Of a stretch of 64,000 nt of DNA, positions 22,813-35,300 are shown piece after piece. Made by a program: the position numbers and the translations under genes. Numbering within the stretch: position 1 is the first letter of the stretch; the number at the start of each line of letters is the position of its first letter. The notes under the pieces are model-generated. The model was not told where the DNA came from. It was given only the letters and a program-made list of their open reading frames with translations, and searched no databases. Origin of the DNA: Isoetes taiwanensis (taxonomy: Eukaryota; Streptophyta; Lycopodiopsida; Isoetales; Isoetaceae); contig JAJEKV010000017.1 in the NCBI GenBank assembly GCA_021234155.1, positions 10,423,525-10,487,524 of the forward strand, written 5' to 3'.

Positions 22813-23480
22813 ATGGCAAGCAGATTGGGAGCTTCTTTGCTCAGTGCAATTGAAGTTTACAAGGGTGAAACTGGTTTCCAAGTGTGGAAAGAGAAAGTGG
22901 AAGAAGTTTTGAGAGTAGAGGGACTCTGGGAAGTTGTTGAAGAACATGCTCCAGAAGTTGCACAAGCAACTAGTAGAGGGCGTACATATGCAACAATTGC
23001 TGTTGCTGTATCAGACACAAATGCCAATCCCATAAGAGAGGTTAGTTCAACTGGTGGAGTTGGAACTTCAAGTGCTACAGAGGTCAGCAGTCCAACAAAT
23101 GATACTGAAAAAAGAATCAAAATACTGGAAGCTAGAGCAGTGATAAAGAGTAAAATTAGCTCAAGTATTTTACTGAAAATGAGAGGCATGTCTCCAAAAC
23201 AAATTGTGGAATTATATGATACAAACTTATCAGGTTAAATCCTCTTCTCAATTGGATGTCCTAGACAAGGAGCTAAGAGATCTAAAGTTTGGAGATAAAG
23301 ATGATGTAAAAGACATCTATGAACGATTTGATAACGTCATTGCAGACATGGAGGCAGCAGGAGTACCCATATCAATGGAGTTCCAGATTAACTCAATTGC
23401 TAAAATGTTTTCTAAACATAAACAACTAGCTACCCTTGTTAGGAATGTTGCAAAGAGCAGGGAAGAAGCAGAGGCCATTT
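22813..23480 (+). pseudogene. Copia gag (capsid) with frameshift
   Basis: Starts MASRLGASLLSAIEVYKGE just after the primer site. The Gag fold continues through FQVWKEKVEEVLRVEGLW, stops at 23238, and resumes in another frame from about 23204 (DVLDKELRDLKFGDKDDVKD). It would form the virus-like particle. Confidence 0.8.
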
Positions 23481-23484
23481 AAAA

Positions 23485-24180
23485 GCTAATTGTCCCAAAT
23501 TAGACAAGGGGAATAAATGCTTCAATTGCTAAGGATTTGGTCACTTGGCTAATAAATGTCTAAGTCCCAAGGACTGTTATAAAGGAGGAAACAGAAGTAA
23601 CTCTGGCAGGGGCAAGGCCTTTAATAGAAGAGGAGGAAATCGAGGTGGAAGAGGCAGAGGCAAGTCTGCAGCAGTGAACTTAACAGCAGAAAAGATTGAA
23701 GAAGAGGAGGAAACACAAGATGAAAATGCTGAGGCAACGTGCTCCCAAACCTTATCAATTGATTACAGTTCAAAACTAAAGAATGATGATCTATATGCGC
23801 TAGATAGTGGAGCTGAGAGAAGCGTGATTAAATCACCTTCTAAGCTTACGGGGAAGGTTTCAAAAAATGCAAGTTTCGTTCAAATGCGAGATGGGAATTT
23901 ACAAAGAGTAGAGCAAGCTGGACTATTAGAACTCTTTGATTTGGATGGGCAGCCTGTCATTCTGGAAAATGTTCTCTGTGTTCCAAACTTAGTTAAGAAC
24001 TTGATTTCAGTTACTCAACTAGTTGATCTCGGCTAGCATGTGAATTTTGAAAAACACTATTGTAAGGTGCTATTGAATGGTGAATTGAAACTCTTAGCCA
24101 AAAGAGTTGGCAAATTATTTGGTTTTAAAAATGATGACTTGAGTGCTATCAATGCAATCATTATACCAACATTAAAATAG
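23485..24180 (+). pseudogene. Copia zinc knuckle and protease
   Basis: The CCHC knuckle CFNC-x-GFGHLANKC lies at 23518-23559 with a TAA inside it. The aspartic protease active site is ALDSGAERSV (DSGA at 23803-23814). The region ends with the lead-in to integrase. A TAG at 24034 interrupts it, and another TAG directly precedes the integrase WHERL. Confidence 0.75.
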
Positions 24181-25200
24181 TGGCACGAGAGATTATCTCA
24201 CACACATGAAATATATGACAAAGACTGGTCAAATTGCTGCCACCAACCTTGGAGAAGAAAACTTCAGTTGTATAAGATGCCTTAAAGACAAGCATTGTAG
24301 AATGCCATTTCCTAAAAAGGGAAAAAGAGCTAAAGAAGTTAATGAGCTTGTGCACGGTTATTTGTGCGGGCCACTAAATATCAGAAGTATACATGGAAAG
24401 AAATATTTTATCACATTTATTGACGACATTTCTAGGAAATCCAAGTGCTACACATTAAGGCACAAAGATCATGCATTCGAGGCATTCAAAGCTTATCAAG
24501 CTGAAGTGGAAAGATAAACTGGTAAGAAATTGAAATGTCTTAGGTGGTGAAGTTGTGTCTAGCAGGTTTAATGATTACTTCTTTACAAATGGCATACGAA
24601 GGCAATTAACCTGTTCATACACTCCACAACAAAATGGAATCTCTGAAAGAAAAAACAGATCCATTTTAAATTCAGTAGGATCCATGCTTAAGCACTCTGG
24701 GTTACCAAATTTCTTATGGGAGGAAGCAGTCCAAGTACCATCCAGGAGCACAAATGGGAAGGCACCGGACGAGTTATGGTGTAGGACTAAATCTGACTTT
24801 AATAAATACAAAGTTAATGATTGCTTGAACCAGAAGAAATTAGACAAAAACTTGATGATAGATTAGTAGAATGTTACTTAGTGGGCTATGATCACCAATC
24901 AAAAGGGTACATCTTGTACGATCCTCTAAGAAGAAAGCTAATAACGAGTAGCGATGTGACCTTTGTGGAAGATAAGTTATACAAGGATCGAGAAGATACT
25001 AACCATGAGCAAGTATCTAAATGTGTAGATAAGGAAGAAAAGAATTCTGCTGTAACAGGTCTAAATCCAGACTTTGATGATGAAGAAGCCATGGAAACTA
25101 AGCAAGGTACAATGGTTGAAAACCATGTTGATGTACCAGGGGATGAAGAAGAGATTGTACACAATACTGCAATCAAGAATTCAAAGAAGAAGAGAATTTT
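24181..25200 (+). pseudogene. Copia integrase, catalytic Asp lost
   Basis: The N-terminal zinc motif is visible as WHERLSH and CIRCLKDKH. The core begins at HGYLCGPL (24350-24375), where the conserved form is H-S/T-D-L-CGP; the first catalytic Asp codon is TAT (Tyr) at 24359-24361. A second acidic block FIDDISRK and the QNGISERKNR box are present, but stops and frameshifts lie between them. Confidence 0.8.
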
Positions 25201-25229
25201 AACGTCCACGGAGCCCAATCGGGCCATGG
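25187..25229 (-). mobile_element. 43-bp LINE tail inserted in the copia element
   Basis: The minus strand reads ...ccgattgggctccgtggacg plus an A-run, the terminal LINE sequence seen at 2773-2815 and 42470-42495. It is flanked by aattcaaag at 25178-25186 and 25230-25238, consistent with a target-site duplication. Confidence 0.65.
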
Positions 25230-25479
25230 AATTCAAAGAGAATGTCTCAAAAAAATTGAAGCAGAGAAGTTATTAGAAGATGCTAATGTGAACATGGAAA
25301 AACTTGGCAGAAACAAGGAAGGAAAAAGCTTGAGGTTAGATGTCAACTCTGATATTGAAGAAGAAATGAGCAGCATCATGGCAATACTTGAACCAAATGT
25401 TCCCCTCAGTTTTGAAGATGCAATGAGCTCTAAGGAGTCAAACAAATGGAAATATGCAATGGAGGAGGAATTATAGTCA

Positions 25480-26390
25480 TTCAAGAGGACAGGAACATTT
25501 GAATTAGTTAAGAGACCAAAGGGGAAAAATATAGTGGACAGTAAATGGATTTTTAAGTTGAAACCTAGCCCTGATGGAAAATCACAGGTTTATAAAGCTA
25601 GATTAGTTGCTAAAGGTTACTCAAGATTAGTTGCTAAAGGTTACTCATAGAAAAAGGGAATAGACTATGATGAAACATTTTCGCCAATAGTTAAGCTTTC
25701 GAGCATTAGAATAATTCTGGCATATGCAAATACATGCAACCTAGAAGTACATCATATGGATGTTAGTACTGCTTTCTTAAATGCTAAGCTAGAGGAAGAG
25801 ATATTTATGAAGCAAGCAGATGGGTTTGAACAAGGACAAGATATGGTATGAAAGCTAAAACGCGCTGTTTATGGGCTGAAACAGTCACCTCGTCAGTGGT
25901 ATTTTTGCATGGATAAATTCTTAAGAGAAAATAGGTTTGAGAAACTAAACAGTGATGGAAACTTGTACTTTCGAAGAGATAAAGACAAATTTTGCATACT
26001 GGCCTTATATGTAGATGACTGCATCATAGTGGCCAATCAAACAGAGTACTTAAGTGATTGCAAGCAGATCCTTAAGGCAAAGTTCAAAATGATTGACTTA
26101 GGCGAGCTTCAAAGATTCTTAGGCATTGAAATCAAAAGAAACAGAGCTAATAAGACTATGACATTGACTCAAACAAACAACATACAAGGTGTACTTCAAA
26201 GATTTGGGATGACCAATTGCAAGGTAGTTGAAACCCCTCTTGTACCACGCCACAAAAACTCAGCTAACATGTCACCAAATTCTGAAAAAGAAATTGCAGA
26301 GATGACAAATATACCCTATAGGGAACTCTTGGGCTGCTTGCTGTACATTGCTAATTGCACTCGTCCAGATATTGCATGCCATGGAAAAAA
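25480..26390 (+). pseudogene. Copia reverse transcriptase
   Basis: Visible motifs are VDSKWIFKLK, YKARLVAKGY, MDVSTAFLNAKLEEEIFMKQ, VYGLKQSPRQWY and YVDD (26008-26019). A 24-bp tandem duplication (25600-25647) repeats RLVAKGYS and is followed by TAG. Another TAG/TGA is found near 25850. The domain ends at RPDIA where the 562-bp insertion begins. Confidence 0.85.
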
Positions 26391-26939
26391 ATAGTGGTTA
26401 ATATTAGCCAAAGGGCGATTTTTTGGACATTTTTGGAAAAAGTACTGCTAAACTACAAAGGCGGAAACTTTTGGAAAAAAGAAAAAAATCGCCAAAAAAT
26501 CTCAAAATTGACCTCCCTTACGCCAAGGTTTAGCCAAGCATAAGAAAGTAGGACAGGAAAAATTCTTCCACTTTAGCCAAATGCTTGAAAGTTTTCCTAT
26601 GCATTTAGGGATAGATTAGCCACTTTTTAATAGCTAATGTGAAATATGAGATTATTCATGAGATTGCTAATACTATATTAGATGGACAGTTTTTGTTCTC
26701 CAACTATTAGATTTCTATTATTAAAATGTTCGTATAAACATTTGGCATAGTATAAATGTTTAGCTAAAGTTTATATAAAGGTTCAAACAACAAATAGCCA
26801 AACATTCAAAACTAGTAAAGGAAAATTATTTAACCTTAGCCAAACATTAGAAAGTTTTCCTATGTATTTTGGGTTAGATTAGCCAAAGTTGTTCTAGCTA
26901 ATCTAAAAAATGAGTTTAGTAATTTTTTCTCTGTTGCAT
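26378..26939. mobile_element. 562-bp AT-rich insertion in copia RT-RNase H
   Basis: TTGCAT is repeated at 26372-26377 and 26934-26939. The copia frame breaks at RPDIA and resumes at LLSRYSNCPGK. The insert has no ORF. It holds two diverged ~100-bp direct copies (26545-26650 and 26815-26912) that share gaaagttttcctatg. No terminal inverted repeats were seen, so the class is unknown. Confidence 0.7.
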
Positions 26940-27536
26940 TCTCTGTTAGTCTCCTTAGCAGGTACTCAAATTGTCCAGGCAAGCATTGGATTGCAGCAAA
27001 GAGGATTTTAAGATTTCTAAAGGGGACACAAGATCAGAGAATCAGTTTCACTGATGATGATCTTAAGCTAAAGGCGTACTGTGATGCTGACTGGGCTTCA
27101 GATTTGGATCAAAGAAAATCAACATCAGGATTTACTCTTACGCTAGGAGGAGCATCTGTGGTTTGGAAATCTAAGAAACAATCAAGCATAGCCATGTCTT
27201 CTGCTGAGGCAGAACACGCTTCTGCAACCTTGGCTGGCAAGGAAATAGTATGGGATAGGAGATTACTAAATGAACTAGGAAGCTACAATGCTTTTAAGTG
27301 ACAACCAAAGTTGCATAGCTATCACTAAAAACCCTGTACTACATCAGAGGACAAAGCACATTGAAATCCACATACATTTTATCAGGGAACTTGTTGCAAA
27401 GAAATATGTTTCAGTTGAATATACAAGTACAGAAAACCAGGCAGCAGACATTCTCACTAAAGCTTTGTCACGTACAAAGTTTGCAAAATTCAAAACAATG
27501 CTGGGAGTTGGAAAATGCATGGATATGCAGAATTAA
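26940..27536 (+). pseudogene. Copia RNase H
   Basis: Contains AYCDADWASDLDQRKSTSGF, SSAEAEHASATLAGKE and TKHIEIHIHFIRE, the standard copia RNase H order with Asp and Glu visible. One frameshift occurs near 27290. Followed by the polypurine tract gaaggaggaatgc at 27593-27605. Confidence 0.85.
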
Positions 27537-27605
27537 GGCAGTGCTGGTGTGGAATGTAAGTACAGGGTTCATATCTTAATTAGATTTGGCATGAAGGAGG
27601 AATGC

Positions 27606-28155
27606 TGTAAGGTCATGCCAAACGATCATTAAGTATATTAGTGATCTATAGGGTTCTACAGGTTATCAGCTAATGGTTATTTAGCATACAAAACCTAATG
27701 GTCTATGGTTGTATATGGCTTTTATTGAAAGCCTTAGATAATGCCAAGGTTCATGCATGAACTGAAATGCATTATTAGAAAGCCATGAAACAGCAAATTG
27801 TTTAAGGCCAAATCGAAGCTTAATCCATTCGGTCTGGCTAAACCGAGGGACCACCTGTATGTCTAATCGAAAGATCTGGTTCGGTCAATCAATGGCCGGA
27901 TCCATTAAAAATAAAAGAGCATTTCAGGTCTGTAGATTTCCTTAGTTCGAGATGTGAAGATAGAACAATGTTTTGAGTAATATCATATGAACAGTGATTT
28001 ATGCAATGGTTAAACTAGAAGTAACAATGCAAATTGAAAATGCTTGTTATAGTATCAATCTAGAAACATTGCTTGATATAAGAACATGTTTGAACTAGAT
28101 AAAATCTAGTGTTTAGAAGCAAATGATTTGCTAAAGTTTGTGTTGCATTCCTTCA
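27606..28155 (+). repeat. Copia 3' LTR, 550 bp
   Basis: Begins TGTAAGGTCATGCC directly after the polypurine tract and ends ...ttgcattccttca. Its 3' half matches the 5' LTR remnant; its 5' part matches the inverted fragment at 43527-43700. Confidence 0.85.
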
Positions 28156-28245
28156 TATATGATGTTGCAAAATACATTAGGCATGTCTGGAAGTGCTGAC
28201 AGTCAGAATATGGGAATATCTATCTCTATGAATGCATTGCTTCAT

Positions 28246-28320
28246 GCGCCAACCATTTGACCTTCGATCCAACTGAAACCAGCCTGCACAATACCCCTAT
28301 AAAACTGCGGCCTACACGGG
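28246..28320 (+). promoter_or_regulatory. Promoter-like repeat with TATA box, copy 1
   Basis: The shared ~75-bp block contains a W-box-like TTGACC and CTATAAAA at 28297-28304. No downstream gene is recognised, so promoter activity is only inferred. Confidence 0.35.
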
Positions 28321-29414
28321 TAAATGATTGGAGTTTCTCTTTCCATGTTGTTGCTCCTACTTGAATTTAATAATTTTTTGTGAAAGACAAAGATAGCAAT
28401 CGTTGCTTTGCCTGTAGATCTTATAGATTGTGTTTGGTCTCAGCATTAATAGACTGTTCTTCTTTTCCATTTGTTCAGGTAGATTCAGAGTAGACCAGCT
28501 AGTTCACGATTTGCACTAGCCATTTGAAGTTGAAGCTTATGGATTCATATTTGGATCTTTGTAGCAATGCTGGCTATGGGGACTTCGTTTCTCATACCAG
28601 CTTCCAGCATGAAGTATTGAGGGGTAAACACAAGAGGCACTGGCTAGGTCGCTCCATGTTATAAGCCAGGTAAGGTCTCAAGCATCTTTCTTCTGCAGTC
28701 TTGATTTTTTTTCTCATTCCTTATAGCATCTTGATTAGTGAGTATGCTTCATGAAGGATTGTATCTACGCAGCCTTCTCATCCTTATCTGCATTAGTGTT
28801 GGATGTCTAACTAGACTTAAGAACACATTAGTTAAATTTCCTTCTGTAGCTGTGTTCCTTGTCTTATATCCAAGATGCAAGTATATCTTCAGTTGCAGCC
28901 GCATTTATTATTCCTTTATCTGAATTGCTTAGATTTGTGGACAATAAGAGATTCTCAGTTGCCAAGGGGTGATATCTTCATTGCACATTTGAATTTAGAA
29001 CCTTTGGAAAGGCGGACGTTATTATAGAGTGAAACTTAAATTATATGCATTCAGGCTTGAATTGCAAGGTACAACATCTCGGGTTTTAAAGCAGGAGACA
29101 CCCTTTGTAAGCTGTCATTCTGCATCTTTACTATCCTCTCTGTCCTTGACAGAAAACTTTGATTCCTTTCGTGACTGATTTTGTGTCAGGTTTATCACAG
29201 AGCAAGGTGGACACAGGCATTTTGACAATACCTGAAATATCATTGTCATGCATTTTGAAATACACTACTGGTTCTGCACATGTTTGTAGCAAAATTGTAG
29301 ATTCTACATACACTTATATATCTCCAGTTACAGCCACAAGTATTATTCCTTTATTTCAATTGATTAAATTTGCAAAACTGAGTAGTTCCAAATTGGTTTA
29401 AGCATCAATGTATC

Positions 29415-29516
29415 TCCAACCATTTGACCTTCGATCCAACCGAAACCAGCCTACACAACACCCCTATAAAACCCAGCCTACACAACACCCCTATAAAACC
29501 ACGGCCTGCACGGGTC
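29415..29516 (+). promoter_or_regulatory. Promoter-like repeat, TATA unit duplicated
   Basis: Same block as 28246-28320, but a 27-bp unit ending in CTATAAAA is tandemly doubled, giving TATA boxes at 29464-29471 and 29491-29498. Confidence 0.35.
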
Positions 29517-30157
29517 ATACAACTTTTGTTTATGAAATTTGTTGGCTAGCGTTGTCAAGCTGTCTCCCAGGAACCTTCTATTTTCCTCCTTAATGCCACA
29601 TTCTTTACTCCATAGCCACATTCTTCACTCCATACTTTTTACATCTCGATTTCGTTTATGGAACCTTTCTTTATGTAATGGTTTTGTAAGTATATCCCAC
29701 GATTGTTCTTTTGTTATCAAATAACACATTTGAATGTACAAAATGATTATGCAATTTTTATATGCTTTGTTACTGATGTAGTACCGCATTTTTTATTATC
29801 GATAGGTACAGCTACTATTCACAATGTAGTGAATTTGGCGATTTATTTCTTCTTTCTGAAGTTATTGGCCTCATACATGTGAATTGTCACGCGGACCACT
29901 TATAAGTGCATCTCCTCAGAATAACATCCTAATACAGGTCTAATCTTGAATCAGAGTAAATAAAAAGAGCATATTTATCAATTTCTACCCAAGCCAGCTT
30001 ATGTGTAAGGCGTATTTGCTTTCATTACTTACTGATAAGGTTGTTTGTCACATGGCTGGTAACGTTTTGCACCTGCCTCCAATAATCCATGCATTTTGTA
30101 TTCAATTAAGTTTCTATTTGAAGTATATGTCTCTCCAATGTTGAATATGTAGCATAA

Positions 30158-30275
30158 TAACAGGGGGTTTTTTTTTGTATTTTTGTACGGTTTTTTCAAT
30201 GGTTTTTATATGATTTGATGGGCGTATTGCACAAGGCCTACTAATTAGTACATCTAGAGTGCGCATTGTATTTGC
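30158..30275. repeat. Dispersed acaggggg/T-rich repeat
   Basis: Copy of the repeat at 433-543. Other copies form the outer part of the inner arms of the palindrome at 32318-35667. Confidence 0.6.
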
Positions 30276-30782
30276 ATACGCTTGAATTAATTTTAATGCA
30301 TCTTTTCAATAGTGTAGACCCATATATCATATATTTTTCCGTTTTCTATTTTTCGTATTACATTTTATTTTGCTCGACATGCAAAGCTCGAGCAGCTCAT
30401 TTTAGGGTTCTTGTTAACTCCAAAATTAGGTCTATGGATTATGGTTTTTGCTGTAAGGGATCTCGATCTCGAAAATCAAAGCAAAACCTGCCGAGTTTGT
30501 GGTGATTCAGTGCAGCTTTATTATAATCCCACAACTCAAATCCTTCGGCTTGATTGATTAACCCGTTGGAACATAGATTTGGCGTCAGAAAGAAGGGGCA
30601 TAAAAGCACTCCGACAGAATGGAGAAGGTCTCTAGGTTTTGTTTGTGCCGTTTGGTTATTGGAGCTCTGGACAAAACACAGGCATTCAACTCAGCTGGAG
30701 ATTTCGTCCTTGTTATACGGTGAACTAGCTTCCACAAAGGTATTCAATTTTTGCATTTCTGTTGCCAGGCCATTCTGCCCCA

Positions 30783-30892
30783 TTCCAGATGGATTTGGAC
30801 GAGTCCAAACAGTTGCAGATGGATTTGGACGAGTCCAAACAGTTGCAGTTGGATTTGGGCAAGTCCAGACAGTTCCAGACGGATTTGAGACT
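30783..30892. repeat. 30-bp tandem repeats
   Basis: About 3.5 units of gatttggacgagtccaaaca plus 10 more bases, the last units diverged. They lie in an open frame (30554-30952) that has no recognised family. Confidence 0.8.
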
Positions 30893-30970
30893 TGTCCTGT
30901 CATGCTGTTGCTTTGCTATATTTTGAACTGTTCGAATAGAAGGATGAAATGAGCATATTTGGTGTCTTAC

Positions 30971-31245
30971 CAGCCAAAACGTGATCCGAGGTCTATGGTC
31001 AAGTTCCCCTGTGAAAATATAAGTGGGTCATTGTTTTGAAGCATACGTCCGTGGCGAACTCTGTCATGTAAATGTAGGAGTTCATGGAACTCCTTGTTGT
31101 TTTTTGCTGGCCATAATCGACTGTCATCTCCATGTGCCTTCAGAAGTTTTTGCCCTTGCTCTGAATATCTGTGAATGATATTGAAGCCCAAAGAGGTCGC
31201 AATGCAGGCTGGTACGTACAAGGCTATGATGCAAAGTAAGAACAA
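30971..31245 (-). pseudogene. First-exon-like fragment of an A1 aspartyl protease
   Basis: The minus-strand frame has a hydrophobic signal-like start, HRYSEQGQKLL, LHLHDRVRHGRML and PLIFSQGNLTIDLGS. It resembles the N-terminal prosegment of plant pepsin-like aspartyl proteases, just before the catalytic domain. It ends at a good donor, ggctg|gtaaga (30971). The frame begins with TTG, not ATG. No exon with the DTGS active site was found downstream, so this is a fragment. Confidence 0.5.
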
Positions 31246-32317
31246 CCCAGGCTTTTGGCAGTGGGCAGTGACTAGTAACTCTCCCTGTTGCTGTTGTTGG
31301 GTTATTTCTGAGGGTGCTGGCAGTAAGAGCCGTGATCACAAAGCGTGGCTGTGAGTTTGAGTCTGAGGCAGTAATATTATATCTGTAAGTCTAAGTTTGA
31401 GGCAGTAGCTATTTACAAATTTGGTTGCCATTTTAAGCTTGTTGCTGACGATTTTGATTGAAGTTGAATTGTTGTGGCAATCTTATATGGTAAGGACTTA
31501 TTGAAATCTTGATTCAAGATTGTGGTTGTTTTATTCGAAATCCATATTCTAACAATTGCAACAATTGCAGGTGGTTTCTTCTTCTAGCACCTTACTATTT
31601 CTCATGCATATAAAATGTCGGCCCACAGCCAATGTTGACAGGAAGCTTGTAGCAAATGTTGTAAAATGGAATAACTTCTGTTGCATATCAGGCCATAGTG
31701 AGTAAATGTTGCTGGTTGTTATTATCAGAAGTACCTGTGAGAGGCTCTCTCTTCTTATTTTTGGAAGTAACCACATGATGTTATTGTGTAGCTTATATGA
31801 TGGATTACAGCTCGTTCTATCAAATATCAAAATATCATGGATAGTATTTGTGACTGCAGATGGTTTCTTCTTCTAGCAGCTTGCCATTCCTCATGCACAT
31901 AAACATCGGCCCACAGCCAATGTTGACAGGAATTCATTCTGCAGCCAATGTTGACAATGTTGTCAGGAATTCCTTCTGCCAAAGCCTTTAGTTGTCTCGT
32001 GCAGAGAATGATATACACAATCATGTAAATGTGGTAAACTAATATTACCATAGATGTATGGAAATTGAGGCATATCCTGCTGCAACTTTTTCCTTGTAGA
32101 AGTAGGCTTTGTATTTGTGCTTCTACTTCATCCGAGAATTTACTTTTGCTCAGGCACCTTGGATAGCCTTATGAATATGAGTGGTAGGTTGTGGTAAATG
32201 GCATATAATGATACATAATCATGTAAATGCGGATAAAGGAATATTGCCATAGATGTATGGAAAGAACATCATACGAGTTTTGCATGTTTTACATGTTTTT
32301 ACATATGTTTGCTTTTT
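31246..32317. other. No gene recognised; local duplications
   Basis: A ~95-bp block with tggtttcttcttctagcasc and cggcccacagccaatgttga occurs at 31571-31650 and 31860-31935. A second pair around cataatcatgtaaatg occurs at 32010-32065 and 32210-32270. Confidence 0.55.
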
Positions 32318-35300
32318 TTAGGGCCCGAAGGGCCCAAAAATTTTGTTAGTATAACACCCAACACATAACTATCATTAACATTAATTAACACAACCATTGG
32401 GTCCAACACATTTAAATTAAAATCCCCCTTAAACCCCCCTTTGGTTTGGGTGCATATTCACACGGGGGGTGACGTAGGGCAGCGAGAGCCCTTATAATTA
32501 TATTTTGCACGTACAAAATCAACACCATATAGTATTTTGCTTGAAATCTTATAGTATTTTGCAAATCTTGTTATACGGTATAGCAAATTTTGTACTTGCA
32601 TACCCCACAAACGAGGAACTTTACGTACGGTGTAGATTAGGAAATAAGGGGTGAATATGCCTATCCAACAGCTCTTGTTGCCCGGAGTCACCCCCCGTGT
32701 GAATATGTAGCATTATAACAGGGGGTTTTTTTTTCTGTTTTTGTACTGTTTTCTCTAAGGTTTTCATATGATTTGGTGGCCGTATTCATCCAGGTGTACT
32801 AAATAGTATTTCTAGAGTGCACCCTTTTGTTAGCCGTTATTTTAGAAAAGGGGGCAAATCCTGTGGTGGATATCTTCCCATTATTTTTAGGGTTTTTTTA
32901 GGGTTCAACTTGTTAACTTCTTTAGGGTTGGGATCGCACAGTAAAAAAAAGTAAGCTTAACAGGTAAGATTGGCTTTTTGCAAAAAGTTGGGCATCTATG
33001 GTGATGGATTTGGACGAGCCAGGATGAATTTGATGCCGGATTTGGGCGATTGTTAAGGGGTAATTTGGACTCGTTGCACCTCTGCAGATCCGGCACCTCC
33101 AGGTATGGCAGTTTCTTTAAACCAACAAGGCATTGCCGGCGAGTAACTAGGGTTTATGCAATCGGGGCCGGATTGAACAGATGCACAGGACTCCGATACA
33201 AAGAATAATTCTTCAAATGTGAGATTTTTTATTTCATCCCTTTTCTTTGCCGGTCTTTCTTGCTCCGAAGTGACGTTTTGATTCCTCTCTTGAAATCGAA
33301 CAAAGAAATCTTACACTTCTGCTTTGATGGTAGTGTTACACAGCGAGAACTAATGAATATGCACCCAAACCAAAGGGGGTTTCAGGGGGATTTTAATTTA
33401 ATGTGTTGGATGCAATGGTTTGTATTAATTAATGTTAATGATAGTTATGTATTGATTGCTATATTAAAAAAAATTTGGGCCCTTCGGAAGGAATTTCACA
33501 TGTTAGAAACAACGATACAACAAACTATACGTGATGTTAGAAACAATGAGAGAGACTTTATTAAATGAGGCAATTTGTATTTTTTTGGGCCCTTCGGGCC
33601 CTAACAAATTCGAACATGCAACACAACATAGAAGAGCAAGGCTTATGGGAGCCAAGAATGCACTTCTAACATCAGAAGGGCGCGGCCATCTGTCTTCTTC
33701 TAGTATGGGAATCGTGAGTTGCCTTGGTAGTGTCAGGGGCCACTCCACAAGAATTTTAAACAGTTTCTGTAAAACATACCACAACTTGGAGGGCTTGTTA
33801 GCATCAATTTGCTCTTCAAAACTTCACAAAAGAGGGCAGCATTTTTCTGCTTGTTCTGGTAATATTGACACCTGTGAAATCCACATCCATTGATTGAGTG
33901 ATGTTGTTGAAGTTGTTTGTCGCAATGCGCCGGTCCCCGGGCCGTGGAGCACTCATCATTCTTTTCAAATTGCTTCACAACTTTCTTCACAATGTTCTTC
34001 TCCCGTGAACCGATACTGCACTGTGACTAAGTAGGGGCTGAATTACATCCCACTGAAGCTCACCACTAGACCTTTTGAGAAAATGTGAAGCAGCCACAAA
34101 GCGTGCATAAATCGTATATCAATGTGAAGGCAATCAACTCCGAAATTAATTTTGCCAATTATCAAGATGATGCCGAGGGGCAAAGAAACCGCCACCAAAA
34201 AGAAAGATAGGTCCCCGATGAAGCACCATCTATCTAGATGAACAGCAGATCCCCGTGGATACCAAGCTAACAGATCCCGCCACAACAAGAAACAAGAAAA
34301 ACAGCTCCTCTAAGCACAATCGCTAAGGCCTAACTCGCCACACCCTGCACCAAGAAAGGCCATAATACTTGCAGCCACATCTGGAGCTCCATTTCCAAAT
34401 GGTAAAAGTGTACACCACAGCTACAGTAGGATGCAAATGCAATATCCAAAGAAAAGCAAAACTAATCTTCTGCATTATTTCCTAACATATAAAATAGAGC
34501 AATAAGCCACAAGGCAAGTAGCAAATAATCCAGACCGGGATTCTTTTGGACAATATGGAATTCTTTGCTTCAAGCCGCCGGAACCGGAAGTCAAATCTGC
34601 AGAGCACTGGTAACTCCACTTTCCTCCATATTGACAGCAATGGTAAACTACAAATTAGTTCTCGCTGTGTAACACTACCATCAAAGCAGAAGTGTAAGAT
34701 TTCTTTGTTCGATTTCAAGAGAGGAATCAAAACGTCACTTCGGAGCAAGAAAGACCGGCAAAGAAAAGGGATGAAATAAAAAATCTCACATTTGAAGAAT
34801 TATTCTTTGTATCGGAGTCCTGTGCATCTGTTCAATCCGGCCCCGATTGCATAAACCCTAGTTACTCGCCGGCAATGCCTTGTTGGTTTAAAGAAACTGC
34901 CATACCTGGAGGTGCCGGATCTGCAGAGGTGCAACGAGTCCAAATTACCCCTTAACAATCGCCCAAATCCGGCATCAAATTCATCCTGGCTCGTCCAAAT
35001 CCATCACCATGGATGCCCAACTTTTTGCAAAAAGCCAATCTTACCTGTTAAGCTTACTTTTTTTTACTGTGCGATCCCAACCCTAAAGAAGTTAACAAGT
35101 TGAACCCTAAAAAAACCCTAAAAATAATGGGAAGATATCCACCACAGGATTTGCCCCCTTTTCTAAAATAACGGCTAACAAAAGGGTGCACTCTAGAAAT
35201 ACTATTTAGTACACCTGGATGAATACGGCCACCAAATCATATGAAAACCTTAGAGAAAACAGTACAAAAACAGAAAAAAAAACCCCCTGTTATAATGCTA

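Larger units (their letters stand above)
22503..28155 (+). mobile_element. Ty1-copia LTR retrotransposon, decayed
   Basis: Order is 5' LTR remnant, primer-binding site, gag, protease, integrase, RT, RNase H, polypurine tract and 3' LTR. Integrase before RT defines the copia superfamily. The 5' LTR lacks its first ~260 bp. Stops and frameshifts occur in gag, protease, integrase and RT, a 562-bp insertion splits the RT-RNase H junction, and a LINE tail interrupts the integrase-RT linker. It cannot move by itself. Confidence 0.9.
28156..30157. other. No gene recognised; promoter-like repeats and a duplicated segment
   Basis: 28520-28665 matches 43765-43965 in inverse orientation (ctggctatggggact, ataccagcttccagcat). 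Two TATA-containing repeats are listed separately. Other frames lack motifs. Confidence 0.5.

Noticed and set aside
30554-30952. 132-codon plus frame as a gene
   Set aside because: Its distinctive part is a 30-bp tandem repeat; the rest has no family or splice support.
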